Assembly: GCA_948648655.1 (NCBI GenBank)
Contig: CAPKVJ010000010.1
Location: 1-48,421, forward strand
Length of the DNA stretch: 48,421 nucleotides
Source: an uncultured Candidatus Saccharibacteria bacterium
Lineage (GTDB): Bacteria > Patescibacteriota > Saccharimonadia > Saccharimonadales > Saccharimonadaceae
Direction: 5' to 3'
Below are positions 24,147-31,962 of this stretch, in pieces. The translations under genes and the position numbers were made by a program. The notes below the pieces were generated by a model that worked only from the letters and a program-made list of their open reading frames with translations, was not told the origin of the DNA and searched no databases. How positions within the stretch are numbered: position 1 is the first letter of the stretch; each line of letters begins with the position of its first letter.

Positions 24147-27100
24147 ATGAAACGAATTACGGATTTTATTGTGCAACAAAGAAATATTATATTGATAATT
24201 TTTGTTGCTTTGGCGGGGCTGTCAGCGGCTGTGATGGGGCGGGTTGAAATTAATCGTGATATGACGGCGTATCTTCCGGAGACGTCCGAACTAAAGAATG
24301 GTCTTGATGTGATGGATGAAGAGTTTGAGCCCGAAAAGACAAGTTCCCTGACGGTAATGTTGGCAGGTTTGGATGATGCGGGCAAGCAGGAGAATTTGGA
24401 ATATTTACAGAGTATGGAGCACGTCAAGGAAGTTGCATATGATAGTAGTGAGGAATATAATCGTGATAATTATACGCGATATATTCTGACGATTGACGAT
24501 GTGGTCTCTTCGGAAACGGCGACGGTAGTTTATGAAGAAGTGGAAGAACATTACAAGGATGCGGATTTGACATTAGGTGGTGAAGTGGCAGAAGAAAATC
24601 ATGAGGTCTTGCCGGTATGGATTGTAGCGTTAGCAGTAGGCTGTGCGTTGGTGATTTTGATTATCATGAGTAATTCATATGTTGAACCGTTTCTATTTCT
24701 GACGACGATTTTGATTGCGGTGTTGCTGAACAAAGGTACGAACTTGATTTTTCCGAATGTGTCAAATATTACGGATTCGATTACGGCGATTTTGCAGTTG
24801 GCGTTGTCGATGGATTATTCGATTATGCTAATGAATCGCTACAACCAAGAAAAACGCCATGAGTCGAATAAAGTTGTAGCAATGAAACAGGCACTTTATC
24901 ATGCTTTTCAGTCGATTTCGAGTAGTTCGGTGACGACGATTGTAGGGCTACTGGCGTTGGTATTTATGAGCTTTACGATTGGGCGAGATATGGGGTTTGT
25001 CTTGGCGAAGGGAGTGTTGTTTAGCTTGCTTGCGATTTTCACTTGTTTGCCGGGTTTGATTCTATTGTTTGATAAGGCAATTATGAAAACTCAAAAGAAG
25101 AGCCCGGCGGTGAAGCTGGACTTGCTGGGTAAAGCAGCCTATAAGGGGCGTTATGTAGCAGCGGCAGTTTTTGTCCTGATTTTTGGGGCGAGCTATATGC
25201 TACGTGGGAATTTAGGCATTACTTATACTGATGCGGCGGAGGATAAAATTAGCCAGATTTTTGGCAACGATAATCAAATTGCGATTTTGTACGATGGTAA
25301 GGATGAGGAAAAAGTAGCGGAATATTGTCGTGGATTAGAGGGTGAAAAGCTAGATGAAGTGTTGTGTTATGGTAATACGATTGGTCAGAAATTGACGGTA
25401 GAAGAACTACCAGTGAAGATGCAAGATTTGGGCGTCGAAAATGAGACTCCGGATTATCTGTTGCGGGTGGCGTATTATCATTATTATCGTAACGGACAAG
25501 GTGGGCGGATGAGTCTAGCGGAATTCGTGAGATTTATTGAAGAAGAAATTTATACGGACGAGAATTTTGCTGACCATGTCGATGCAACTACGCGCGCGAA
25601 TGTGACGAAGCTGGAAGATTTTGCTACGGCAGACGCAGTATTGCGAACGCGGAGCACGGGTGAATTGGCACAGGTGCTGGGTGTTTCGGCAGAGCAGATG
25701 CATGATTTAAATGTGTATTATAATTCACATCATGTGCAGACGCGATTGACGGCAGGTGAATTAGTAAGATTCCTGAATGATTATGTGGCGAATAGTAAGT
25801 ATGGTGATAGCATTGACGCGTCGGCTCGGGCACAGCTAGGTCAAATGGCGAATTTCGTAAATAAGGGTTGGCTAGAAACGAAGTTAACAGTTCCAGAAAT
25901 GGCGGAGGGATTTGGAATAGATTCTGCAACGGCAGAAGCACTATATAATTATTATGGTTATACACGAGTAATGGAAGAGATTGCAGCACATCCAGAACTT
26001 GCGGGCAATATACAGGATCTTTTGGCTGGTCAACAAAATTTGAAGCTGACGCCAGTAGAGTTTGTGGACTTTGTTCTGGCGCACAAGGATGACACGATGC
26101 TTGCTGGGCAGATTGCGCCGGAAATGGTAGGAAAACTAGGATTTTTGCAAGGTTTGATGCGTGATACTTTGAATGGACGTGTCTATACGCCAGCAGAAGC
26201 AGCGGGGTTGATGGGGATTGATGCTGGTAGGATGGATTTGATTTACTCGTTGTATGAGATTGACTGGCAGGGCAAAGGTATTTACCTTTCGTTGAATGAA
26301 TTTGTAGATTTCTTAATTTACGACGTGATGAATCAGCCAGAGTATGCTGGGCAATTTGATCAGGCTACACGATCGAAGATTTATGCAGTCGATAGTATTA
26401 TGGCGCAAACTTTGGCTGGAGTGACTTATACTCCAGCGGAATTGGTGGATACTTTGGCTCCGCTTGCGGGTAATTTGGATCAGAATTTGATCGAAGTATT
26501 ATATTTATATCACGGTAGTAAATATGATTATGATGCGAGCTGGCAGTTGACGATTGAAGAATTTGTAAAGTATTTGAATGGGAATATTTTGCAGGATCAG
26601 AGGTTTGCGGAGTTTATCGGTGAGGATATTCGCACGCAAGTGGCGGACGCGGTGGTGACAGTGGCGGATGCGAAGAAATTGTTGGTCGGAGAGAATTTTT
26701 CGAGGATTGTATTAAATACTTCATTTGATATGGAGTCGGAAGAAACGTTTAGCTTCTTGGCAGAAGTACACGATGATATAGCGACAAAGACGGAGAAATA
26801 CTATGTCGTAGGGGATTCGATGTTGGCATATGAGATGTCGCAGACATTTAATGCCGAGATGGATATGATTACAGTGATTACGATGGTATTTATCTTTGCG
26901 GTGGTGGCATTGACGTTCAAATCGATTCTTGTGCCGGTCATCTTGGTGCTTTTGATTCAATGTGCGGTCTTTATGACGATGGGGATTCTGTCGATGACGG
27001 GTACGGAAACTTACTTTATCGCGCTGCTTATCGTACAGAGCATCCTCATGGGAGCGACGATCGATTATGCGATTCTCTATACGTCGTATTATATTGAAGC

Positions 27101-27353
27101 GCGGGCAAATAAAGATGTAAAATCGGCGGTGATTAGTGCTTATAATAAATCAATTCACGCAATTGCCACTTCATCTTCGATCCTAATCATTGTAACTTTG
27201 ATTGTGGGCAACTGTACAACGGGTATTACAGCGATGATTTTGAATACAATTTCAGCGGGGACAATCTGTGCAACATTGCTGATCCTATTGTTGCTCCCGG
27301 CGATGTTGGCAGCGTGGGACAAGTTGATTATGCGACGCAAGGCTGTGAAATAG
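24147..27353 (+). CDS. MMPL/RND-family exporter with repeated extracytoplasmic helical domain
   Basis: A 1068-residue RND-superfamily transporter of the MMPL type found in monoderm bacteria. TM1 is at residues 12-31, an extracytoplasmic domain to 154, then TM2-6 (about 155-310), including MDYSIMLMNRY, and a further helix at 336-352. A very large extracytoplasmic region (360-905) follows, then the last five helices (907-1060) with the matching ATIDYAILYTSYY. Asp in the two DY motifs likely carries protons. The big loop contains five copies of a motif ending in E-[FL]-V-x-[FY]-[LVI] (near 456, 534, 634, 714 and 801), spaced 78-100 residues apart, so it is built from tandem helical repeats. A good SD (GAGGAG) precedes the ATG. 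The divergent TetR gene suggests induction by a substrate. Substrate is unknown. Confidence 0.88.
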   Translation: MKRITDFIVQQRNIILIIFVALAGLSAAVMGRVEINRDMTAYLPETSELKNGLDVMDEEFEPEKTSSLTVMLAGLDDAGKQENLEYLQSMEHVKEVAYDSSEEYNRDNYTRYILTIDDVVSSETATVVYEEVEEHYKDADLTLGGEVAEENHEVLPVWIVALAVGCALVILIIMSNSYVEPFLFLTTILIAVLLNKGTNLIFPNVSNITDSITAILQLALSMDYSIMLMNRYNQEKRHESNKVVAMKQALYHAFQSISSSSVTTIVGLLALVFMSFTIGRDMGFVLAKGVLFSLLAIFTCLPGLILLFDKAIMKTQKKSPAVKLDLLGKAAYKGRYVAAAVFVLIFGASYMLRGNLGITYTDAAEDKISQIFGNDNQIAILYDGKDEEKVAEYCRGLEGEKLDEVLCYGNTIGQKLTVEELPVKMQDLGVENETPDYLLRVAYYHYYRNGQGGRMSLAEFVRFIEEEIYTDENFADHVDATTRANVTKLEDFATADAVLRTRSTGELAQVLGVSAEQMHDLNVYYNSHHVQTRLTAGELVRFLNDYVANSKYGDSIDASARAQLGQMANFVNKGWLETKLTVPEMAEGFGIDSATAEALYNYYGYTRVMEEIAAHPELAGNIQDLLAGQQNLKLTPVEFVDFVLAHKDDTMLAGQIAPEMVGKLGFLQGLMRDTLNGRVYTPAEAAGLMGIDAGRMDLIYSLYEIDWQGKGIYLSLNEFVDFLIYDVMNQPEYAGQFDQATRSKIYAVDSIMAQTLAGVTYTPAELVDTLAPLAGNLDQNLIEVLYLYHGSKYDYDASWQLTIEEFVKYLNGNILQDQRFAEFIGEDIRTQVADAVVTVADAKKLLVGENFSRIVLNTSFDMESEETFSFLAEVHDDIATKTEKYYVVGDSMLAYEMSQTFNAEMDMITVITMVFIFAVVALTFKSILVPVILVLLIQCAVFMTMGILSMTGTETYFIALLIVQSILMGATIDYAILYTSYYIEARANKDVKSAVISAYNKSIHAIATSSSILIIVTLIVGNCTTGITAMILNTISAGTICATLLILLLLPAMLAAWDKLIMRRKAVK

Positions 27354-27363
27354 GCTGTATCTA

Positions 27364-27391
27364 TTGATTTTTAGAGAAAGTGTGATATAAT
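27364..27391 (+). promoter_or_regulatory. Promoter of the gene at 27445
   Basis: TTGATT (27364-27369), a 16-bp spacer and TATAAT (27386-27391) within CTATTGATTTTT. The leader carries GTAGTTGCTCCCTA, similar to GTAGTTCCCTA in the leader of the next gene. Confidence 0.65.
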
Positions 27392-27444
27392 GAGAAATGG
27401 GGGTAGTTGCTCCCTAAAAAAGAAGTTAGGAGGTAATGTTCTTT

Positions 27445-28149
27445 ATGAATGAGGCTAAAGGTCTTTCTACATTAGAGTTGACAGTGGAAATGTCGGCTAC
27501 GGGCAGGATTATCGTGCCGGATGATATCACGCGAAGGAGGTTTGTATCTGGGGGCGGACAAGTCTATGAAGACGATGCCTGGCGGATAAGGCTCTATGTT
27601 GCGAAATCAGAGCCCAGTGTATATATAACGTATCATGAGAAGAATCTACAAGGTACGAATCGCTTGAGTAGACATTATACTTTTGGTACTGGGCGTTTGA
27701 CGTTGCGATTGGATATCCAGGACGATGACATAGCGCATGCGGTTATTGCGGCGACGATACAGACTTATGACGATATCCTCAAGGATGATTTTGGGATTTT
27801 GCATGGTCATATTTATGACTCGCCGAATCAGACATGGGATAATGGCGATGATGGCGAGTATGCGAATCTTGTAGTTGTGAGCGATGGGGTGGTGGAGTGC
27901 CATTATGGTGATGGGAAATGTTCCACTAATCCGACAATTGAAGAACTCGCAGCGGTGGTTGCTGCAGACGAGGTTTGTTATAAAGTATCTGGGGCGACAT
28001 GGTCGGTAGTATGCTTGTGGGATGGAGACTCTCCAGCGGAGATTATGTTATATACTGAGGCGGGGCGGCTTGTTAATATGCTTGATGACTTGAATCAGTA
28101 TCTGGAGAGACATGAGCTCTCGGGTTTTGATGATCTTTTGCAGCTATAG
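27445..28149 (+). CDS. Hypothetical acidic protein
   Basis: A 234-residue acidic product without signal peptide or membrane segments. I recognise no domain. The N-terminal half looks strand-rich (LELTVEMSATGRIIVPDD, WRIRLYVAKSEPSVYITYHEK, GRLTLRLDIQ). The C-terminal half mixes helices and strands and ends with LNQYLERHELSGFDDLLQL. The ATG at 27445 is preferred over one at 27436, because AGGAGG (27428-27433) is 11 nt from the former and only 2 nt from the latter. It is followed by a strong terminator and then by another unrecognised gene with the same type of promoter. It could be an accessory or immunity-type gene, but the sequence gives no direct hint. Confidence 0.6.
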   Translation: MNEAKGLSTLELTVEMSATGRIIVPDDITRRRFVSGGGQVYEDDAWRIRLYVAKSEPSVYITYHEKNLQGTNRLSRHYTFGTGRLTLRLDIQDDDIAHAVIAATIQTYDDILKDDFGILHGHIYDSPNQTWDNGDDGEYANLVVVSDGVVECHYGDGKCSTNPTIEELAAVVAADEVCYKVSGATWSVVCLWDGDSPAEIMLYTEAGRLVNMLDDLNQYLERHELSGFDDLLQL

Positions 28150-28170
28150 CCATCAGAGGCTATATGTTAG

Positions 28171-28197
28171 AAACGCCTATCAAGCTGATAGGCGTTT
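28171..28197 (+). terminator. Terminator after the gene at 27445
   Basis: A 12-bp perfect stem, AAACGCCTATCA - AGC - TGATAGGCGTTT, followed by T-rich sequence. A smaller hairpin (TATAGCC/GGCTATA, 28145-28164) overlaps the stop codon just upstream. Confidence 0.85.
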
Positions 28198-28226
28198 TGT
28201 CATGTTAGAGGTATAGGTTATTACTA

Positions 28227-28255
28227 TTGACTTTTTGAATGAAGTGTGATATGAT
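28227..28255 (+). promoter_or_regulatory. Promoter and leader of the gene at 28341
   Basis: TTGACT (28227-28232), a 17-bp spacer and TATGAT (28250-28255) within CTATTGACTTTTT. The leader of about 80 nt holds an ATTTTGG/CCAAAAT hairpin and GTAGTTCCCTA before the GGAGG. Confidence 0.65.
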
Positions 28256-28340
28256 GGAAGGATAAGGGGCTGATTTTGGGTCCCAGAAACCAAAATAGTT
28301 ATTTAAGGTAGTTCCCTAGAGAGAAGATGGAGGTGGTTTT

Positions 28341-28991
28341 ATGGGAACAAAAAGTATTACAGAAAAGCTTATCGGATTGAACCTGAACACGACGGTCAGT
28401 GAGGCGGTGGATTCTGCACGTGAATCAGCAGAAAAAATACCGATTTTTGCCGAAACGGGTAATGGCGCGATTGTGTTGATGGCGGTGCCACTGTGCCGGG
28501 AGGCTGATGTCTGGCTGGGCAATTTAAGCACGTGTAATCTTGATGGTGATGTGCTTGACGCACATGAATATATCGCAGTGCGCACAATTAGACCGGGCGG
28601 CAGTCATACGATTCAGTGGACCGATCCGGATAACGGACATGTTGAGCCGGTAAATTGTTTTGCGTACGCAATGGCCAAGATTGCCTATCTCTCGCATCTG
28701 GTAAAGGAAGACATCCCGAGCCGCGATGATGACGAGCATAGGGATGAGTTCTTGGAAGCAAATGGCTATTCGTGGCACAAGGGCGCAGTCTGCGTTACGG
28801 TCTATTATGGCGGTAAGGCAGTTTTGAGGTTCTATATTGTATTCTCTGGGGCGACTGAAGATGAAGACCAGTGGTGTGCAGGCAGAACGACCAAGTTGTT
28901 CATCGATTACTTGAAGGAGATACTCGGCGATGAGTTCAAATTTCATAAACAGACGGTCGAGGGGAGGACATGGTTGAACGAGGAGAAATAA
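28341..28991 (+). CDS. Hypothetical acidic protein
   Basis: A 216-residue acidic product, no signal peptide, no membrane segment, no recognised family. The N-terminus is helical (TKSITEKLIGLNLNTTVSEAVDSARESAEK), followed by a strand-rich part with five Cys (PLCREADVW, STCNLDG, PVNCFAYAM, AVCVTVYYGG, QWCAGRTTKL) and a C-terminal helix (LFIDYLKEILGDEFKF). The ATG at 28341 follows GGAGG at normal distance. Promoter and leader resemble those of 27445 and 21415. It is followed by a perfect 20-bp palindrome and a hairpin. Confidence 0.6.
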   Translation: MGTKSITEKLIGLNLNTTVSEAVDSARESAEKIPIFAETGNGAIVLMAVPLCREADVWLGNLSTCNLDGDVLDAHEYIAVRTIRPGGSHTIQWTDPDNGHVEPVNCFAYAMAKIAYLSHLVKEDIPSRDDDEHRDEFLEANGYSWHKGAVCVTVYYGGKAVLRFYIVFSGATEDEDQWCAGRTTKLFIDYLKEILGDEFKFHKQTVEGRTWLNEEK

Positions 28992-28996
28992 GCGCA

Positions 28997-29041
28997 ATTC
29001 TGTAGTACTACAGAATAAAGGGTAGCTAAGCGTGGCTACCC
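28997..29041 (+). terminator. Perfect 20-bp palindrome plus terminator hairpin
   Basis: 28997-29016 is a perfect palindrome centred on AGTACT. A second hairpin, GGGTAGC (29020-29026) with GCTACCC (29035-29041), follows. One or both should end transcription of the gene at 28341. Confidence 0.65.
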
Positions 29042-29116
29042 TTGCGTCGTCTCTAGATGTTGACCCAGAGAGAGGGCGTGAAATTCAATGTTGGATTTTT
29101 CGCAAAAGTTTTGTAG

Positions 29117-29761
29117 CCAGTTGTTATTAACTTGGAGACGACGGGTTATGAATGGGCGGACTATGAATATTGTGCTACGAAAGGCATAGCCGTGACGAAT
29201 GTACCGCACTATGCGACGAATGCAGTGGCGGAAAAATGCGTGATGATGGCGTTGGCGCTGGCAAAGAAACTTCCTTTGTTTGAGCAGGAAGGCAAGATGA
29301 ATTGGATCCGGAATTTATCGGTGAGGATATATGGGGTAAGCCAACAGATATTGTGGGGTTTGGAGAGATTGGTCGAGCGTTGGCGAAGAAGCTGGATGGG
29401 ATCGTGGGACGGAAAGAGATTTGTTATTTTTCACGACATGATAATGATCCTACGTATCATTACACCGCTTTTGACCAAATGCTCGTCAAAAGCGAGTATA
29501 TGTTTATTACGGTTTCGAAAAATGCGGATTGTAGCAAATGGTTTTGAAGAAGTGGCGGAGCGGATGGCAAGAATGGTGGAGCGTGGTGAACTTGGTGGTG
29601 TGGCTTTTGAAAGTGATGATCCTTCGCGTAAATATAAGGGCAATGTTTTTGTGACACCTAAAAATGCATACTATACAAAAGAAGCATTAGAGAAAATGTT
29701 TGAGATTTGGGTAGAGACGATGATGTCTACGACTAATGAGATGAAGAATAAAGTTAACTAG
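29117..29761 (+). pseudogene. Decayed D-isomer-specific 2-hydroxyacid dehydrogenase
   Basis: Pieces of a D-2-hydroxyacid dehydrogenase (D-LDH/PGDH-like) are spread over two frames. The first frame has TTGYEWADYEYCATKGIAVTNVPHYATNAVAEK. Near 29300 the frame shifts to DPEFIGEDIWGKPTDIVGFGEIGRALAKKLDG, with the NAD-binding GxGxxG region. Near 29540 it returns to the first frame for the end, GELGGVAFESDDPSRKYKGNVFVTPKNAYYTKEAL. The N-terminal ~60-70 residues are missing; a stop codon at 29114 precedes the match and there is no start codon with a ribosome binding site. Part of the catalytic middle also seems shortened. Two frameshifts plus a lost 5' end mark it as non-functional unless the assembly is wrong. 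Confidence 0.8.
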
Positions 29762-29762
29762 A

Positions 29763-30293
29763 TTAAGTCTCGTAATAATATGATGCTTCGAGACCTTTGA
29801 AGAGGGCGACTTGGCTGGTGTCGTCGGTGAGATTGTCTTGAATGAGGGTACGAATTTCAAGATCGTTAATTGGGCTACGTTCCATAGCTTGGAGATAAAG
29901 GTTCTTGTCGATATTTTGCCAGTTGACGACTTTGCCAAGTGCTCGTTTCAGCATCAGGTCTAGCCAAATGCGAGTACTACGACCATTGCCTTCGAGGAAG
30001 GGATGTGCAATATTCATTTCGACGTATTTTTTGATGATGTCATCAAAAGTTGCTTCGCTCATGTCGCTGATTTTTGGTAAAATGTCCTCAAGATAATTAG
30101 CATTAGCGAAACGAAAATTTCCTTTTGAGATATTTTGCTGACGAGTCTGGCCGGCAAAATCATAAAGCCCGTCAAAAAGATATTGGTGAATTTGTTGTAG
30201 CCCGCGATAAGTTCCGATTTCAAAATTGTCGATTTCGTTACTAGCAAAAAGTCGTTTGGCATTTTCGAGGCTGGCTTGATCAATTTCGTTCAT
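29763..30293 (-). CDS. Fic-domain protein (AMP transferase family) with C-terminal inhibitory motif
   Basis: Fic enzymes attach AMP or related groups to target proteins. The active-site loop is canonical: HPFLEGNGRSTRIW, with catalytic His97 and Arg105. TYRGLQQIHQYLFDGLYDFAGQTR is the usual Fic entry motif. The 176-residue protein is essentially one Fic core. The last residues, EASYYYET, fit the inhibitory S/T-xxx-E helix of class III Fic proteins (Ser171, Glu175), though the usual Gly/Asn after Glu is Thr. So it may be self-restrained without a separate antitoxin (inference), and no antitoxin gene is adjacent. TATAAT (30305-30300) ends 6 nt before the ATG. It is divergent from the S51 peptidase gene. 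Confidence 0.9.
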   Translation of the reverse strand: MNEIDQASLENAKRLFASNEIDNFEIGTYRGLQQIHQYLFDGLYDFAGQTRQQNISKGNFRFANANYLEDILPKISDMSEATFDDIIKKYVEMNIAHPFLEGNGRSTRIWLDLMLKRALGKVVNWQNIDKNLYLQAMERSPINDLEIRTLIQDNLTDDTSQVALFKGLEASYYYET

Positions 30294-30363
30294 GGATTTA
30301 TTATAACATGGGCTGAGTGATATAATATGGACATACGAAGTTAAAATGGAGATAGTTATTTAT

Positions 30364-31026
30364 ATGCAACATTTATATCTGACATCAAGTTTTCGTGGGG
30401 AGGGAGTGGCGAAGATGGTAATGGACAGTATTGAAAACTTGCTAGGTAAAAATGGAAATGAGATTAAAATTTCTTATATTACTACGGCCGGGAATTTGCA
30501 TCCAAAAGATCAACGCGAATGGATTGATGAAGGGCGGGAGATTTTGAAAGCACGAGGTTGGCAAGTTTTTGATTATGACATTGAGGGCAAGACGGAAGCG
30601 GAAGTCGAGGCGGAATTAGCGGACAAAGATGTGATTTTTGTGCAGGGCGGACAATGTATTTATATGTTGGAGCAGATGCAAAAGTGCAACTTTGGCGATA
30701 TCGCCAGGCGAGCAATTGCTCGCGGAGTGCCTTATATAGGCGAAAGTACGGGGTCGATTGTGACGGGCAATAATATTTCGGCGTATAAGTTTTGGGCGCA
30801 GGATCGGAGGGAAAATCCCCCAGAACTGGAAAGTTATCAGGGCATGGGATTGGTGAATTTCTTACTGCGCCCGCACTGGAATCATCCGGAAAAGCGTGAG
30901 AAATATCTGAAGATGACGCGAGAGAATTTGGATGAACTATATAGTATTGCGCAACCGATTATTGTCTTGAATGATAATCAATTAGTTTATGTCGAAGGCG
31001 ATAAGTTTCAGATTTGGGAGGGGTAG
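30364..31026 (+). CDS. Peptidase family S51 (dipeptidase E-like)
   Basis: The 220-residue product matches the S51 family, cytosolic peptidases related to aspartyl dipeptidase and cyanophycinase. It starts MQHLYLTSSFRG, similar to the usual LYLTSSF start, and shows DVIFVQGGQCIYML (Gly-rich loop) and YIGESTGSIVTG, in which the Ser of ExxGS/GxSxGS is the nucleophile elbow. LRPHWNHPEKREKYL and QPIIVLNDNQLVYVEGDK complete the pattern. The ATG at 30364 fits homologous starts; 30346 is the in-frame alternative. The promoter -10 is TATAAT at 30321-30326. The next gene starts one base after its stop, so the two are co-transcribed. Substrate unknown; small Asp-containing peptides are possible. Confidence 0.85.
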   Translation: MQHLYLTSSFRGEGVAKMVMDSIENLLGKNGNEIKISYITTAGNLHPKDQREWIDEGREILKARGWQVFDYDIEGKTEAEVEAELADKDVIFVQGGQCIYMLEQMQKCNFGDIARRAIARGVPYIGESTGSIVTGNNISAYKFWAQDRRENPPELESYQGMGLVNFLLRPHWNHPEKREKYLKMTRENLDELYSIAQPIIVLNDNQLVYVEGDKFQIWEG

Positions 31027-31959
31027 TTGAAACGCGCTACTAAGAGAGAGTTCGGAAAGCAAGGGTTGTTGAGGTTTTTGTGTCAGTATTGGGGATTGGC
31101 AGTGGCTGTTGTCGGTGTGCTGGTAGTAGGTATTGCTGCGTGGGTATTGTCTGGATGGCGCAGTGAAAAGATTGCATCGGAGGAGATTTCTAGAGAAAGT
31201 GGTTTGGAGATCGAGTTTCTGGGGATTAAGAATGAAATTGATGACATGGCTGAAGAGACTGATGGTAATGGCAATGAGAATGATATTGATGTGCCGCCGG
31301 TGCTGGGGAATTGTACAATGAGTTTTGGGAATTTGATGTTGATAAATCCGAATTTCCGAGTGGATTCGGATTTTATTGTTGGTCGAAAAAGTCAGTTAAT
31401 TTCATTATCGCAGACTTATGGCATTGCAGAGTATCGGTCCGGGAACGGTGATAATTTATTGATGCCGGAAGCGGCACGGTATTTGAATGATATGTTGCAA
31501 GCCTATAAAAATGAAAATCCGGGTCATGAAATGGGTACGCGGTCATGTTTTCGTGAACGTGGTACGACTTGTGGTCGACTTTGTGCGGCGACAGGAACTT
31601 CTGACCATCATACGGGATTAACTTGTGATTTAATTGACCGGGCTTACGGTGATGAGCTGGACACAGATTATTATGATACACATAAAGAGTGGCAGTGGTT
31701 GCGCGCTAATTCGTATAAATATGGGTTTATTGATCGTTTCCCGGAAGCGTGGGCAGGTGGTCCGATGTCGCAACCGATCAATGTGGATGCAAATGGCACG
31801 ACGGGGCTGTTTGAGACTTGGCATTATCGCTATGTCGGTATGGAAGTGGCTACAGAGATTGCGAATGGTAAGTATAATAATGGTCAGTATGATTCTCTGG
31901 AGCACTACTTAAAAATGACAGGCAGGATACGTGATTTACGTTCTGGAGTGTGTGAGTAA
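31027..31959 (+). CDS. Membrane-anchored VanY-type D,D-carboxypeptidase (peptidase M15B)
   Basis: It should remove the terminal D-Ala from peptidoglycan stems outside the membrane. One membrane helix (about residues 20-42) is followed by an acidic linker and an M15B zinc peptidase domain. The zinc ligands are visible: His194 and Asp201 in SDHHTGLTCDL and His266 in FETWHYRYVG, with Glu263 as the catalytic base. WLRANSYKYGFIDRFPE is another family motif. Four or five Cys around 174-200 could form disulfides. The start is TTG at 31027, directly after the TAG of the S51 gene, with GGAGGGG upstream. It fits the D-Ala-D-Ala-containing wall made by the mraY-murG cluster. Confidence 0.88.
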   Translation: MKRATKREFGKQGLLRFLCQYWGLAVAVVGVLVVGIAAWVLSGWRSEKIASEEISRESGLEIEFLGIKNEIDDMAEETDGNGNENDIDVPPVLGNCTMSFGNLMLINPNFRVDSDFIVGRKSQLISLSQTYGIAEYRSGNGDNLLMPEAARYLNDMLQAYKNENPGHEMGTRSCFRERGTTCGRLCAATGTSDHHTGLTCDLIDRAYGDELDTDYYDTHKEWQWLRANSYKYGFIDRFPEAWAGGPMSQPINVDANGTTGLFETWHYRYVGMEVATEIANGKYNNGQYDSLEHYLKMTGRIRDLRSGVCE

Positions 31960-31962
31960 TTA

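Noticed and set aside
23979..24179. Longer start of the TetR regulator
   Set aside because: The extra 67 codons would cover the -10 box and the operator palindromes and contain no domain.
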